Source: Sclerodactyla briareus
Lineage: Eukaryota > Echinodermata > Holothuroidea > Dendrochirotida > Sclerodactylidae
Assembly (NCBI GenBank): GCA_026419785.1
Contig: JAODTK010005836.1
Span: 434,001 to 498,000 of the forward strand
Direction of reading: 5' to 3'
Length of the DNA: 64,000 bases
Part shown: positions 31,950-44,123 of the stretch, one piece after another
How the letters are laid out: the number at the start of each line of letters is the position of its first letter
Numbering within the stretch: the first letter of the stretch is position 1
The notes under the pieces: generated by a model
What the model was told of the DNA's origin: nothing
Database searches by the model: none
What the model saw: the letters and a program-made list of their open reading frames with translations, nothing else
Program-made: the position numbers and the translations under genes

Positions 31950-32935
31950 TCATTAATAATAATAATAATAATAATAATATAATAATAATAATATAATAAT
32001 AATAATAAAATAATAATAATAATAAAATAATAATAATAACATTATTTACATAGCGCCAAAATACCAAGGGTCCCAATGCTCGGTGGCGCTTGTGCTCACG
32101 AAAATGCCTTTGGACAATACATTTTTTTAAGCTTAATTTTGAAAATGTTAACGTTGGGTGCTGACTTAAATTGTAACGGTAGCTCGTTCCACAAGGTCGG
32201 GGCGGCAACCGAATGACCGCGACTGAAGGATCTGAGATTCCATCGCGAGACGTGTTGAAAAAGCTGCGAGGAGGATAGAAGTGTCCGTCCAGTCACTCTG
32301 TGGTTGATCATCTACCTGACTACGGAGATACTGAGGTGCCAAACCAGGGAGAGAATTGTACGTCAACAGGAGGAATTAAAACTGTATTCTGTAGGGACTG
32401 GTAACCAGTGTGGTCTTTGTAGAGTGGACTTAATGTGATAAAAAACTTCTGGAACGAGTGATTATACAGGCTGTATTTTGGGTACGTTGGATAAGCTCTC
32501 TTTGGTAATCAGGTAGCCCGTACAATGAGGAACTTCCACAATCTAGTTTCGCGAACTCGACTTCGTGGATGATGGATGGTCTTGCAGGATTTTTCTGACG
32601 GAAACTTCCTAATGTGAGCATTTTGTGGAGAAAGTAACTGATTGAGCGGCATGTGTTGTCAATCTGATGCGGAACGAGTACTTACTGCCAAAGGTAACCC
32701 TGAGGTTCCTAGCAGAATCTGTGAGTTTTGCAATGGATGCACCGATACGGAATGGTAATAGGTAAGGTATCGCAACAAGAAACGGATTGACATCTTCGTT
32801 CAGTTTCAGTTTGGTTTTGCGTAAACCGACTCTTGAAGTCGTTGAAGCAGGTTTCCACAGCGGCTGCCGCTTCGCGGTTATCAAATTGATGGAGAAAATA
32901 TAAATTTGTTATCATCTTTGAGCTGGACAACGAAA
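31950..32935 (-). mobile_element. CR1/L2-like LINE 3' fragment with (TTA)n tail
   Basis: Minus-strand reading in order: a YADD-adjacent remnant and FDNREAAAAVETC (about 32890), LKLNEDVNPFLVA (about 32800), PFRIGASIAKLTDSARNLRV (32740), IIHEVEFAKLDCGSSSLYGL (about 32545), HSVAAPTLWNELPLQFKSAP (32190). It then ends gcgctatgtaaataatg and a long TTA tail (plus strand 31953-32040). Only the C-terminal part of the RT is left, with many frameshifts. The truncation falls just after the YADD catalytic motif. Family knowledge: TLWNxLP and a microsatellite tail are typical of CR1/L2-type LINE 3' ends. Confidence 0.85.
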
Positions 32936-34979
32936 GTTATTCAAATTCTCAGAATCAAGAGTCGGTTTATTAAGGAGTGGAGGTACTACTGCAAACTTTG
33001 AGGTTTCGGAACTCATCAGACTCCAGCGATATGTTGACGATAGCAGTCATCACGGTAATCAATTTGCTAAGACCCAATTTGTGGAAGAAGAATTTAATGC
33101 TCCTATTTGAGAGGTTAATGAAGAAAGGAATTAAAAAAAAAACATATCTCATGACTTGAAATGTCGGTTTCAGGAGTGTCACAGACGGATAGTAAGGAGC
33201 ATGCTGTGCTTTTGTCTGTTTATTTATACGGTCTGTTTTTAATTTTCTGATCTTAAGTACGTAAGAACGTGAGACGTTATTTTTCAGGTCGCCCATTCAC
33301 CTACAATTGATTTTTTTCACGCAAAAAAAGATGATGGGATCCATAACAACCAGTCATAGGAATGGCGTCACGGATGAGTTATTCGCACATTTTACAAACA
33401 CAAATCAAACTGTAATGAGTGGGTTCTCAGAGGTGAACCTTCTCTTTAAAAGCTTCAACACTTCTACATATTGGGTATATCCCTCTTCCATTATTGTAAT
33501 TTGTAATGATTCAACATCATGTCCATACACAGCGATGTTTGAATGTCAACTAGTGAAAACGTTTTTTCCGTGACAACCTTTAGATAGATGCAATTAATCA
33601 CCATCATACGAAATTGTCGCACTCACATGGTGTCTGTCGAAAGTAATGTTGAACACATTCTGCCCACCGATTCCTCTATTTCCAGTCAGGCCTATTCCCG
33701 TGCTTATTGTTGTCCGTGACGGCTATATTCTTTTGTGAAATACTAGAGCACTATCCAGATTTTTTCGACAGGTCAACATAACGAAAATTCACGAATGTTT
33801 ACCATCTTTGTTCAATTTACCCGATAACACTAGACAAAAATGCCTTGCATAAGTCTGTGTTCTTTTTTGCTTTTAATTTTCAATAAATTTATTCATGATC
33901 GTTTGTAAACAAACACTTTGGAGCGCAAGGTGTGCTAGAATTGCATCAGATGCTTCGAGGGACCGGGATTTATTCTCCGGACGAGACACATCTCCCCTTA
34001 TTACGTACGGTATTCTACAGCCAATGATATGCAAGTTTGTGCTTCAAAGCGGGGTGGCTGAATATGTTTGCAATATCGCACCAATTACATTAAGACTTGG
34101 AACTGCTCAAATCACCAGTGCCCCCCCCCTCCCACTGGACTATAACTCTTCCCATGTTAGTCACCACTGGTCAGCCTTCTTACGCCAATGACGGTGAAGA
34201 TCTAGTTAGAGTGAGTACGCGGAGTCGTCTGATATTTTAGTCTCTTGTTGGGAATCGGAACACACCTATGCCAAAATCTCTGACGTTTATTTCACCAGGT
34301 TAGTGGTGTGGGTGACCTGATCAGAGTGCACAACACGCGAAATAGAATATGTCGTGTTTTGGACTTGTATTGTGTTGCGGCTTTGAGCACCCGTGGAGGC
34401 CCTGGCCCTGCCAATTTGTTGGGCAATTAATTGTTTTTTCCTTACTCCTACGTAAGATAGTCTATCTACGAATTGTTGGTAGTACTCGACCAGGTATATG
34501 GAAATGCTTTTCCGTATGGTGCAGCTGCTCATTATTTTTAGTATTGGGCATCAGGAATAACCGTTGGATTCGTATTCTTCCACTTGAGTTAGAGGTTCAG
34601 GCTCATTGCCTTGTATATTCATTTGTACCTGAAGTGAGTTGCCTTCCACCAATCAACACATTTTTTTTACTGCAGTGAATAACGATCGGTTTTCTTCTTG
34701 TTCTTGCTTTGGTTTATTTTAGTTCAGTTAAGTTTAGTAAGTGAGGGTTCGGAAGGACGAATCCTCACGAAATGACCCCTGGAACACTACAACCGAAAAC
34801 AGAACTTGAAGAACGCGCCCAAGAATTCCTGATAAACAAATCAAGATGTTATTGAAGGCATTACACTCTCAGACCAAAAACCATCTTCCGGGAGGTGTTC
34901 TACTGATTGATCACTCTTTGGGGAAGAAATACTCCGATATCTAACCTGCAACGTTTGCCAAGACGCTTGAGACGAGCCC
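32936..34979. other. no gene recognised
   Basis: Open frames up to 109 codons (34349-34678 plus, 32970-33296 minus) have no recognised domain. No repeat family recognised. Confidence 0.35.
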
Positions 34980-35215
34980 CCTATTAGTGTGCATTTTGAG
35001 CATTAGAAAAATCAGATAGTCTAAGGAAAGGCCATCAAACCATAGACAGTTTTGGAAACCTGGATCAATTCACCTCGAATTCGCCTTGGCTCTTGGCGAA
35101 GTAAAACGAGACGCTTCAATCTTTCATCGTATGGCACATCTCGCAGACACTCGGTAGCCCTTCTTTGAACGTTATGTTTGAAAATTATCTTTCGAGAGAT
35201 AGAATGCACACCTGG
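34980..35215 (-). mobile_element. LINE C-terminal fragment
   Basis: The minus-strand frame 35021-35209 reads NVQRRATECLRDVPYDERLK, then RRIRGELIQVSKTVYGL. This matches the common post-RT block of LINE ORF2 proteins (VQRRATK..L..YEERLK..L..RRxRGDLIexyKI..G). No other RT motif is visible nearby, so it is a short relic of a lineage different from the fragment at 31950. Confidence 0.5.
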
Positions 35216-38200
35216 GATACTCAGGGAGGTCTCACCAACTGTTTAAAAAGCCTAACATCCATATTTTCTATAACGAAAACTGAAATTACGTTATTCAAAT
35301 GAGAATCAATTACCTTTCCTAGCAGCTTTAATCCGCACGCTGCTTGAAAGGTTCACACCAATATATCTCTCCTAATTTAGCGCCATGAAATCTTGAACTT
35401 TAAACTGAAGGGGAGTACGCATTTAGGATCTGTGCATTGTCCATTGAATCAGGATCAGTTACTCAAGACCTAATCGGAAGATAGTATGTCCTGGGGAAAG
35501 TGGAACCTACTGGATAAGGAACATCCTGGGTATTTTCATAAAAAGTCATAATCATGAATCAGAAATATCGGATAATTGAAATCTACCATGATGATGAATT
35601 CTGCCGGAGGACGTGTTAGGTACAAGGAGTACCATAGCTGGGGGCTGAGCTCTTCAAATTAATAGTCCTAAACTTTGAAAACATTAGCGCAGAAAAAAAC
35701 CACTTCAATCGCATATATGAATAACGCTTGAATTGCTGACACCTACCCCACTGCTGGAGGACGACGAATAGCACATTGGGGTACTTGCACGGACATTAAT
35801 CACTGAAATTGTCTTCAGCTAATCAGGAACACTGTTTTGGGGAATCACCTTTATACAGTAGCTGCTCTGTTTTACTGTCCCCCCCATAGAGTGTCTACTT
35901 ATCATTTCTATCTGCAGTTCTATTTAGCAGATCTAGCTTATCCAGGGACCATCTCAACTTTGAAATTGTCACTCGAACATTTTGAAGAAGTGCCACAATT
36001 TCATGTTCTCGGGCTGAGAATCATGCCCTATGACCATCAACCTCAATCACCCAAATTCCCTGAACACTCCTAGGCAGCTAGCACAGGCCCATCATCATAA
36101 ACTGACAACAAACGTTCGTGATGATTGCGACTTAAACTATGAGGAAAAGGTTTTTGCAATTTTCCGGTAAAAATGAGTGATGGGACTTCCTTTGATGACT
36201 TTACGACCTGGAATCCCTGCTAGTGGTAACCCCGTAGGGAACCACCAGTCCATGAGACAAGACCATGTCTTAAGGTGATCCGAACTAATCTGTAGGGGGA
36301 GAGCATTTCGGAGTTTTCCATATAATAGCCCATTATGCCCATTCAATTACCTTACTTGAAATATCCCATGGGTCCCAACGGCCATGAATGGATGGATGGA
36401 AGGGAGGAGTCTAACGACCTGTTATGGGAAAACTGCAAATATCTGCAAACTGCTTCTCCTCATATAGCCTTGATAGATTACCACTTATACTCGATTAGTG
36501 CTCAATTGTCACAACAAGTGTTACCCCTGGGGGTAGCTCAGCGATATATTCAAGGGTCCCTGTGGTTCTAATGATCTGAAAATGTGACACATTTGATGAG
36601 GATTTGATTTAATTAGGTTGGAATCATAGGATATCCTTCATGGGTGCACTGACTATGATGTCTACCAGGTACTACCGGTGTTCAAAATTTATGGTAAAAG
36701 GACATGATGGGCTTTTTGGATGAGTTTCCCCAGGTTAACCCATCTCAGCCCCCAAATTCTTGTCTGACTAATTTCTTCTCCCTCAATATGATGTACCACT
36801 AGAACATACCACCCACCAAAATGCTCTAACAACAGCTTCAAGTTGTGTTTTTATAAGCGAGAGATTAGTTGTATTATTGACCTTGAGTACATATGGAGTG
36901 GTGAAAGATTTTTACAGCTGGAAGTCATGTAGTCATTTCTCCGCCCGCCATTTTGTTTAAAAGCAAGGAGGAGGCACATGAGTGCTCATTGCACAGTCCT
37001 GGGCTGAAATCTTAGTATTCAAATATACCTATGTAAGAAGACCTTTCACTCCTTGGACACACCAATTGCACTTCTAGCTAATTATAATCCTGACCACTTT
37101 ATGATTATTAGGTTTCAAGCTGATTGCCTATTCAAACACATTGTTGGAATTGACCCTGGATGACCTTTAACCCCAATTTTGCTGAGCACAACCACATGTA
37201 GCAAATAATCAGTAATAATACGGACCAGATTTGATTATCCTTCAATCTCTTCTGGAGGAGGAAGCTGCTTGACTATTAGCACGTTGGCTATAATTAACCA
37301 CTAGATGACTTCGACCTCAAAACCTTTCCCACCTTCGTTCTATTAGTCAATGATAATACAATCCAACTTCCATTATTGCCTATCGTCAACAGCTGAAAAC
37401 TCAAAGCATTAAGGTTTTCCAAATAAACCGTGTTTACCCACAGTCAGTATAGCCTTGGACTGTTGATCCAAAGGTCACGTTTCTGTCGGGATGCTGTGGA
37501 TAACTGACCAGTTTTCCCAGCGTGGTGCTCTAAACTCCATATAACCTACCCTAGTGCTACTTGGGAACCTGCAAGAACTTGAGAAAACAGTGCTGTCTTC
37601 GCCTCAGCGACTTTCTCTGAAAGTGTCATTGGGTGTGTATACCGGTTCATCTTAACAGGAGTATCCTCATAGTGGTAATGGGGGGGGGGGGGGGGGGGGG
37701 GGGGGATCCAAGTAATATTGGTCATAAATCTTGGTAACAGTATCACCAGTCCATGTATCGGAGTGATTTTTCTTCCGAATTCCGACTCTTTCCCAGTTTC
37801 CTTCCCAGTTTTCCTCCCGCCTAGTAATTTAATTATTTACTCCTTCCTAATGGATATGCATGTCCCCTGACATCCACCATTACTCCCCTAGGTAGGCCGG
37901 TCTCCAATCCCCCCGGCATCACTGCCTTCTATCCACCAAGTCCACCAGGAATTGTCAGCCAAACACTCCTGGAAGTATGGTAAAATTTGTTCCCCTCCCT
38001 GGTGTGCGCGGAAAATTCTGCTTGTAGTGGTGGGGTTTGTTTTGAGGCTATTTGCAATGATCTGTCTCGTCGACGGCTGTGAGCAGTTATGTTGAACATG
38101 AATTTTCGGTCAGTCTCGTAACGGACTAGATGTTCGTGTGCAACAATGCAATAAAGTCAAGTGATTGAAGTACGGCAACATGAAACCACACGCTATCTCC

Positions 38201-41200
38201 AGTTGAGTCCTCTTTAAAAGGGCAAAATCTTCGAAAAGCTGATTAGTTTCACTGTTCGACAGTGACTTCGACTGAACAGTTTGGAGAATTGGCGAGTATA
38301 AGGAGGTTCTGTTCGTCTGTGTGGCTCCACTAGACCCAATTTTCCATGTACACACAGAAGTGGACATGCAGGTACAATTGCAGTCCATTTAAACCAGTCC
38401 AAATAAATCTTTCATGGGGGCCCTGAAGTGTTCCCAGTAGCGAGTACTGTGGTATTTTGTTATCACATGTCCAGTCAAGGACACAAATATACTTGAACTT
38501 CTCACTATAAGTCCCTCCTAAGGGTTCATTGATTAATTAAGATCTCAGTGGATAGACACACTCACTCTTTCAGTCTATGGTAGACTTGTGAACAAAACTA
38601 ATCATTTTTACAGCAACCGTCTGGTAAAACTTCCTGTTGCTAAGTGGCGAGGCCGGCTAGACGAGACGAGGGGGAAGCATCAATGAAGCATACCCCCTCT
38701 CACTTCAACAAATATCGCCTATCCCCCCCCCCCCCCCACCACCGACCAATTCATTTGTTGATTCTGTTGAAGAGCCGATATGTCTGATTACAGTAATATT
38801 CAAGGAATTTATCAAATAGAAATCTTGGAAAGGAAAATGAGAAGGGAGAGGAGGTTTCTGCGTTGTCGGGCACTGGTTTCAGTTCCTCCCACCTCAGGCG
38901 AAACCAGGTGCCCCCTGTTAGGTGTGTGATCCTCCATTTTTCATTGCTAATTTGTTTTCTGCCGGTTGCAAAATGTGCAAAAATGCAAGATTAGGTGGCA
39001 ACTGTAGATTTATCACTTAGTGTCGCGAAGGTCTTGGTGTGCTTTGGTGTTCGACTCTGAAATCTCCGGCTAATACTTATTAAAAAACCACTAATTGATA
39101 TTCGGTAGCATACCAAAAAAAAGGATATCTTTTTTCGGGTCATGCATTTACACATGGCATGGTATGTGTTAAGTTGATAAGTGTGATAATGTGCCTGCTC
39201 AAATATTATTCAGATTTTAGGTGATTTTGATGAAAGTTCCTTTTGTTAAATAAGTTGGATATTCTCATGAAATTGCGATGAATCACTACGCATACTTGCG
39301 TACTTTGTTTAATTGGGGGTTGGCTTGGTGGAGGTGGATGAGATGGGCGAGGAGCCCGAATATATCTAGGGGGCTGTAGTGATTTGCACGAAAAATATAT
39401 GTTAATATTTCAGGTCGGTGCCCGAAAAAACTATCAGGCATGCCGAATTTTTGCTGGAATATTGGCTGAGGGGTAGCAGCCCCCACCCAGCCCACCTCCC
39501 CCCACCACCCAGCCCCCCCCCCCCCGCCTCCTATGTCCAGTGGATGAGGGGCGGAGAAGGGCAGAGGAGGATCTCACAAACCAGGGAATTAACCCTCAAC
39601 TTCATATAGGAAAATATAAATATACAGATAAAAATATAATAATGCATCTTATGCAGTCACTTTGAAAGTGTTTTCCAGCGTAGACCATGAGATGCATTTT
39701 ACCCTGAATGTTTTGCCCATATTGTAGTGCATAATTTAGGACGTAATCATAATTGATTTACCAGGAACGTATCACCTCTCAGATTAGACATTCACTTACA
39801 GTCTGTAGGGGTTTAGTGCAACGGAAGAATTTTAGTCTCTTTTGGGATCGGCGAATGGAACAAATGGCAGACATTATAGTCTCTAATGCCACCAACACAG
39901 TGTAAAGATGCATGCCATGCATTCAGAAACGAATGAATGAGCTATATAAATACCAATCATATAGTTCAGGTACATACCGTACCTGCACGATAATTAAGTG
40001 TGGTGGCCGATTTCGCCGCTGACAGTGAGCATCCTAGTTCAATTAAACCGTTTAGTGCTAGTAGTGAGCTTCTGATCAATATCGCACACAAGCATTAAAC
40101 CGTCATATATTGGTTGGAAAATCATGATGGGATTTCAACAAACCCAGAATCGATAGGTACAAAATGATAATTACTGATTTGATATCCCACAGGGACAATT
40201 GAAAGGCTCATATTTGTCAAAACAAGCGCGCTGAGTGGAAAGCCGGGGTCGATTTGGTGATCCTTCATTGGACAAAAAAAGTTTTTCTGCAGAAAGATGC
40301 TGAAATTGCACAAAACCCGTGCTTGAGCCAGAAAGAAGAAGATAATATTACGATGTTATAATTCCCAAGACGATAGGCATATAGGAGAAAAGCATGGTAA
40401 CAAGATCGGTTGTCTGCGGATCTGAGCCAACCAGTCACGAACACCTGACGATAAGGATCTGTTATGTGACATTTTGGGCGTTTGAACGTTTAGTACCGCC
40501 AATCTACCTTTTAGCAAACGACGGAATAGAAAACCTATACAGCACTGTCCGGGGAGTCGCGGACGTATGATATATTAGGACGTATTTCTGTATTACGGAT
40601 GCGGATGTTAGGATCACATTTCGTATGAGTGCAAATTAGTGACTGAGTCTCAAACAAAGATCATTATCAATTTTGCATCTGCTCGGTTTGACCGGCAGCA
40701 CCTAACAGCTATTTTCAGGTTGCATGGCCAAGCAAACCAATCAATTACCTTATATGCAAAACCACAATAGCTGTGGGTGTTTTTCGGGACAGTCCCTGGT
40801 ATGAGCCGCTTCAGAATGAGGTGGGAGAATTAGGTACAAACAACGAATAGATCTGGTTGGGTGGAGGATATACGATAATGTTAACACATGAACCACCTTG
40901 ACGAGAGGAAGAAGTTGTGTGACATTTCCTTCAATTTTGGTGGGTCTTAATACTGTGGGAATAACTGCAAAGGTTTAGCTGAAATTGTACACATGTCAAA
41001 TTTGACAGTTCGTAGTCTAGCTCGGCAATAAGTGAACAATGAGTGGAATAGCCTCCCTGAAGATCTTATTTGGGCCTAAGAGTGTCGATACCTCGGGCTG
41101 TACACTGAACTAATTAGGGAACTTCCTTGCTGATTTCATTCACCATTCATGGGGCGATCTCCCGGGCGTTGAATGTGAACGCTCTGACCTACCCAACGTT

Positions 41201-42332
41201 CTCTGTTGTGTTGCACCCATTTTCTTTCTCATTCCTCAATCATAGCAATGGCAAGCACAAGGCACAACATCATTATATGTTTATCTTTCAGATCTTTGGC
41301 ATGACTCTCAACTGAAAATTGGCACCATGATGATGCCTGTGAGTTACGTCAAAAGTGATTGGTCATACAATCCTCGTACATAGAGGTGCTTCAGTCACTT
41401 AGATGATGACTTACATTCCACTGGAGAAATGGCCCACTGGTAGGCCAGGGTTTTCTACTAAAATTCCTACTATGCAATGCAAACTTATCTTCCTGTATTC
41501 CTGTTCTTCCGTGTGACCAACCCTTGGCCCATTTTTCTTGCAAAATGCATCATCAAAAAGTTGATTACGCCCGCAAGTCCCATTTCCGGCGATCTTGGAC
41601 ATATAGAAGAAAAAAAGAAAATCTATCTATACGTTTCGCGCGAACTGATGGCGGCGCTTTCATTATATAGTAAATTATAGTACACCCTCTTCCTTCACTT
41701 CAACATATCGCTGCATACTCTAGCGCAGATCTTAACCTCACCTGGGCTGACGACACCAGTAGTATATGCCCCCAAGAGCATCACTACAACACTATACAAC
41801 CTACAACCACGACCCACAGGTCAGACTTAGACACTCAACTCTAATAGTGCATACGCCTAGTGTACAGTACGAGGTGCATTATTATATGACGTCTCAGCAT
41901 GATTAGTTGAAAATTGGCGTGCATTACGCTAGCGGTGTAGCAACACTCATGCTATATATGATCGTTAACGCTAGTGAATGTGTCGGCGATAGACTTGCAT
42001 ACGCTAAAATACATCGATAAAGACTTCTGGATTTCAGATAGCAATATGACCTAAACATACCAGTAAAGGACACCGTTATGATCTGATTTTAAATAAAGCA
42101 AATCCCTCACTGTTATCAAAGGCTCTTAATTATTGGAAACGGTATCTCTAAAAGGCAGCCATCAGGTGTTATAGGTCGGAATGCATCAACTTTGATCTCT
42201 GGAGGGGAACTTGCACCAACAATAGAACTAGCATTTTATAATTAGAGAGTAAGTGAACCTGTAGTGGCTCATTGGCGAAAATATATACAGAGAGGCGGAA
42301 GGTCGGAAATCTGGAAGTGTTGAAAAGCTTAT
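35216..42332. other. gene-poor region with homopolymers and possible X-like remnant
   Basis: No exon recognised. About 36130-36700 has phrases like those in element X (gcaaactgcttctcctcat, aatatcccatgggtccc), suggesting a diverged relative. Homopolymer runs: G at 37680-37705, C at 38725-38737 and 39513-39525. Confidence 0.4.
37680..37705 (+). repeat. poly-G run
   Basis: About 26 consecutive G. Its length is unreliable in noisy long reads. Confidence 0.95.
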
Positions 42333-42404
42333 TAACTCCACTGGGATTCGAACCGCCGACTCTTGCTTACGTGCAAGGCGCTCTACCGATTGAGCTATGA
42401 AGCC
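42333..42404 (-). tRNA. tRNA-Thr(CGT)-like sequence, possibly a pseudogene
   Basis: Minus-strand reading starts GGCTTCATAGCTCAATCGGT (D-arm and box A) and later has GGCGGTTCGAATCC (T-arm and box B). The acceptor arms GGCTTCA and TGGAGTT pair over seven positions if G-U is allowed. The anticodon arm CTTGC-ACGTAA-GCAAG has a perfect stem, but its loop has six bases instead of seven, leaving CGT as the likely anticodon. The T stem is partly mispaired. Inference: a tRNA-Thr gene with one missing base, a tRNA pseudogene or a SINE head. No repeated body is seen after it. Confidence 0.45.
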
Positions 42405-42559
42405 AATGGGTGGTCTCGACTCCGCGGAACATGATTACCTTTCACCGTGTGGGATCTGCATCTATACTTGGAAACAATGCTAGTCCTATCTAGTGTTGAT
42501 ACCCGATCCCCCTCCATGAGATCAAATTGATCAAATGTGACCTGCATGTATACTCGAAC

Positions 42560-42627
42560 AATATATATATATATATATATATAATATATATATATAATAT
42601 ATATATATATAATATATATATATAGAT

Positions 42628-42662
<35 letters not shown>

Positions 42663-42695
42663 TATATATATCTATATATATATATATAATATAAT

Positions 42696-42729
<34 letters not shown>

Positions 42730-42759
42730 GATATATATATTCATATGTGTGTGTGTGTA
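42560..42759. repeat. (AT)n microsatellite with short (GT)n end
   Basis: About 180 bp of AT dinucleotides with TAATA interruptions, then gtgtgtgtgtgt. It yields only spurious Tyr-Ile frames. Confidence 0.97.
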
Positions 42760-43619
42760 TCACGTAGGTTTAATACGCATCTTTCACATGTAATGACGAA
42801 ACGGTAAATTCGTATTTTGAACAGAAAGTCACATCTGGCGACTCTACCAATGTTTCTTATGGCCCCTTCCAGAGTCGAGATTTTACGAACTTCTATTAAT
42901 TGGTAACTTTTCTCGTCACATACAGAACAAAGTTAGACAGCTTATTCAATTGTGTTGTGCAGATATTATGTCGAGTTGGTTTTCACTTCTTCCGTAACAT
43001 GTGTTCAAACAAAGTCAAGGTTCCTTTAAGCCTCAAACCCGTTGTGTTGTTTATAAATTTAATTCTTCAAACTATGATATTTGTAACAGTGCGGCCCTAG
43101 CTCTCATTCAGAATTATTCATCAGGCTCCCACCAAACTCCACTAAAACTGAAGGAAAGTTTTTTCACTTATGAACTGGATTACATCCTAACTTCAACAAA
43201 CAGCTCAAGGGGTACTGCTCACATTCTGTTTTTTATAAACTAACCCGCCGTTAATCAATTGGTCGCGGTGTGTCAGCGAAGCTGCTTCACGAGGCATCGC
43301 GAATGTGCGATAGGCGAATACGCGAAACAGACTGTATCCCGCTCCTGTATTATACCTCTAGGTTCATTCATTGGCACGCGAATGTGCAAATGGGCGAAAG
43401 AGGCGATTTTTTTTCGCGGGTCGCGGCAAAAATCGAAGTCGCTGTGGCATTCGAATCGGGTGTCACACGGTAAGCTTCTTATCGGGTCACATACATCGTG
43501 TAATTCCCTTTGTTTCGCCTGTTAAATAGGCCTACATAGTCTATTGCAATATTCTAACAGCGTCATATGTTCGACTAGTCGGCATGATGGATTGTCGAAG
43601 CGTTTTATAACCTGATCGG
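42760..43619. other. no gene recognised
   Basis: Frames of up to 88 codons (43259-43525) match nothing I know. Confidence 0.35.
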
Positions 43620-43945
43620 TGGTAATTTGGAGTGGTCCTCATCACACCTCGAATGTGGAGTTGAATTTCACTCAATAGAGTGACGTATCACTTTATAATG
43701 GGCGAAGATTCCGCTCCGATGGAGTGAAATGCCGCTCTGAAATGGAGTGATGATCACCTTACTCGTGCTCTCTATGAAAACATTGGAGTGGTCAGTTAGC
43801 ACACTTCGAATTCCACTCTAGGAGAGTGAAGTATGCTCCATAATGGGCGATGATTTTCTACAGTGGAGTGAAATGGAGTGATGGTCACACTACATACCTC
43901 ATGGGAGTGAAAATTCACTCTTTTGCTTTTAGAGTGTGTTGCCCA
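43620..43945. mobile_element. MITE-like repeat with GGAGTG/CACTCC modules
   Basis: Two diverged half-units each contain gagtggtc...cacacttcgaa / cacacctcgaat, gagtga.gta...ataatgggcgaagatt / ataatgggcgatgatt, and ggagtgaaatg...gagtgatg.tcac. The right end carries the inverted pair gggagtgaaaattcactc. No open frame. Inference: a non-autonomous element duplicated in tandem. Confidence 0.55.
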
Positions 43946-44032
43946 TTTCTTTGGAAAGAAAATTCTCCAAGGAACATACGTGTTATAAGAAATTAAAAAA
44001 GGCCAATTATATACATATATATATATATATAT

Positions 44033-44123
44033 GTCAGACCGACATATTCACTTGATCCGGCCTGGATATATCACCTGTTCCGGTTAATACCGAGGCCGGA
44101 TCAAGTGATTATGTGGGTCTGAC
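44033..44123. mobile_element. palindromic MITE with 31 bp arms
   Basis: The left arm GTCAGACCGACATATTCACT... (31 bp) and the right arm ...AGTGATTATGTGGGTCTGAC are inverted copies with two mismatches, around a loop of about 29 bp. Total 91 bp, directly after a short AT microsatellite. No coding capacity. Confidence 0.75.
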
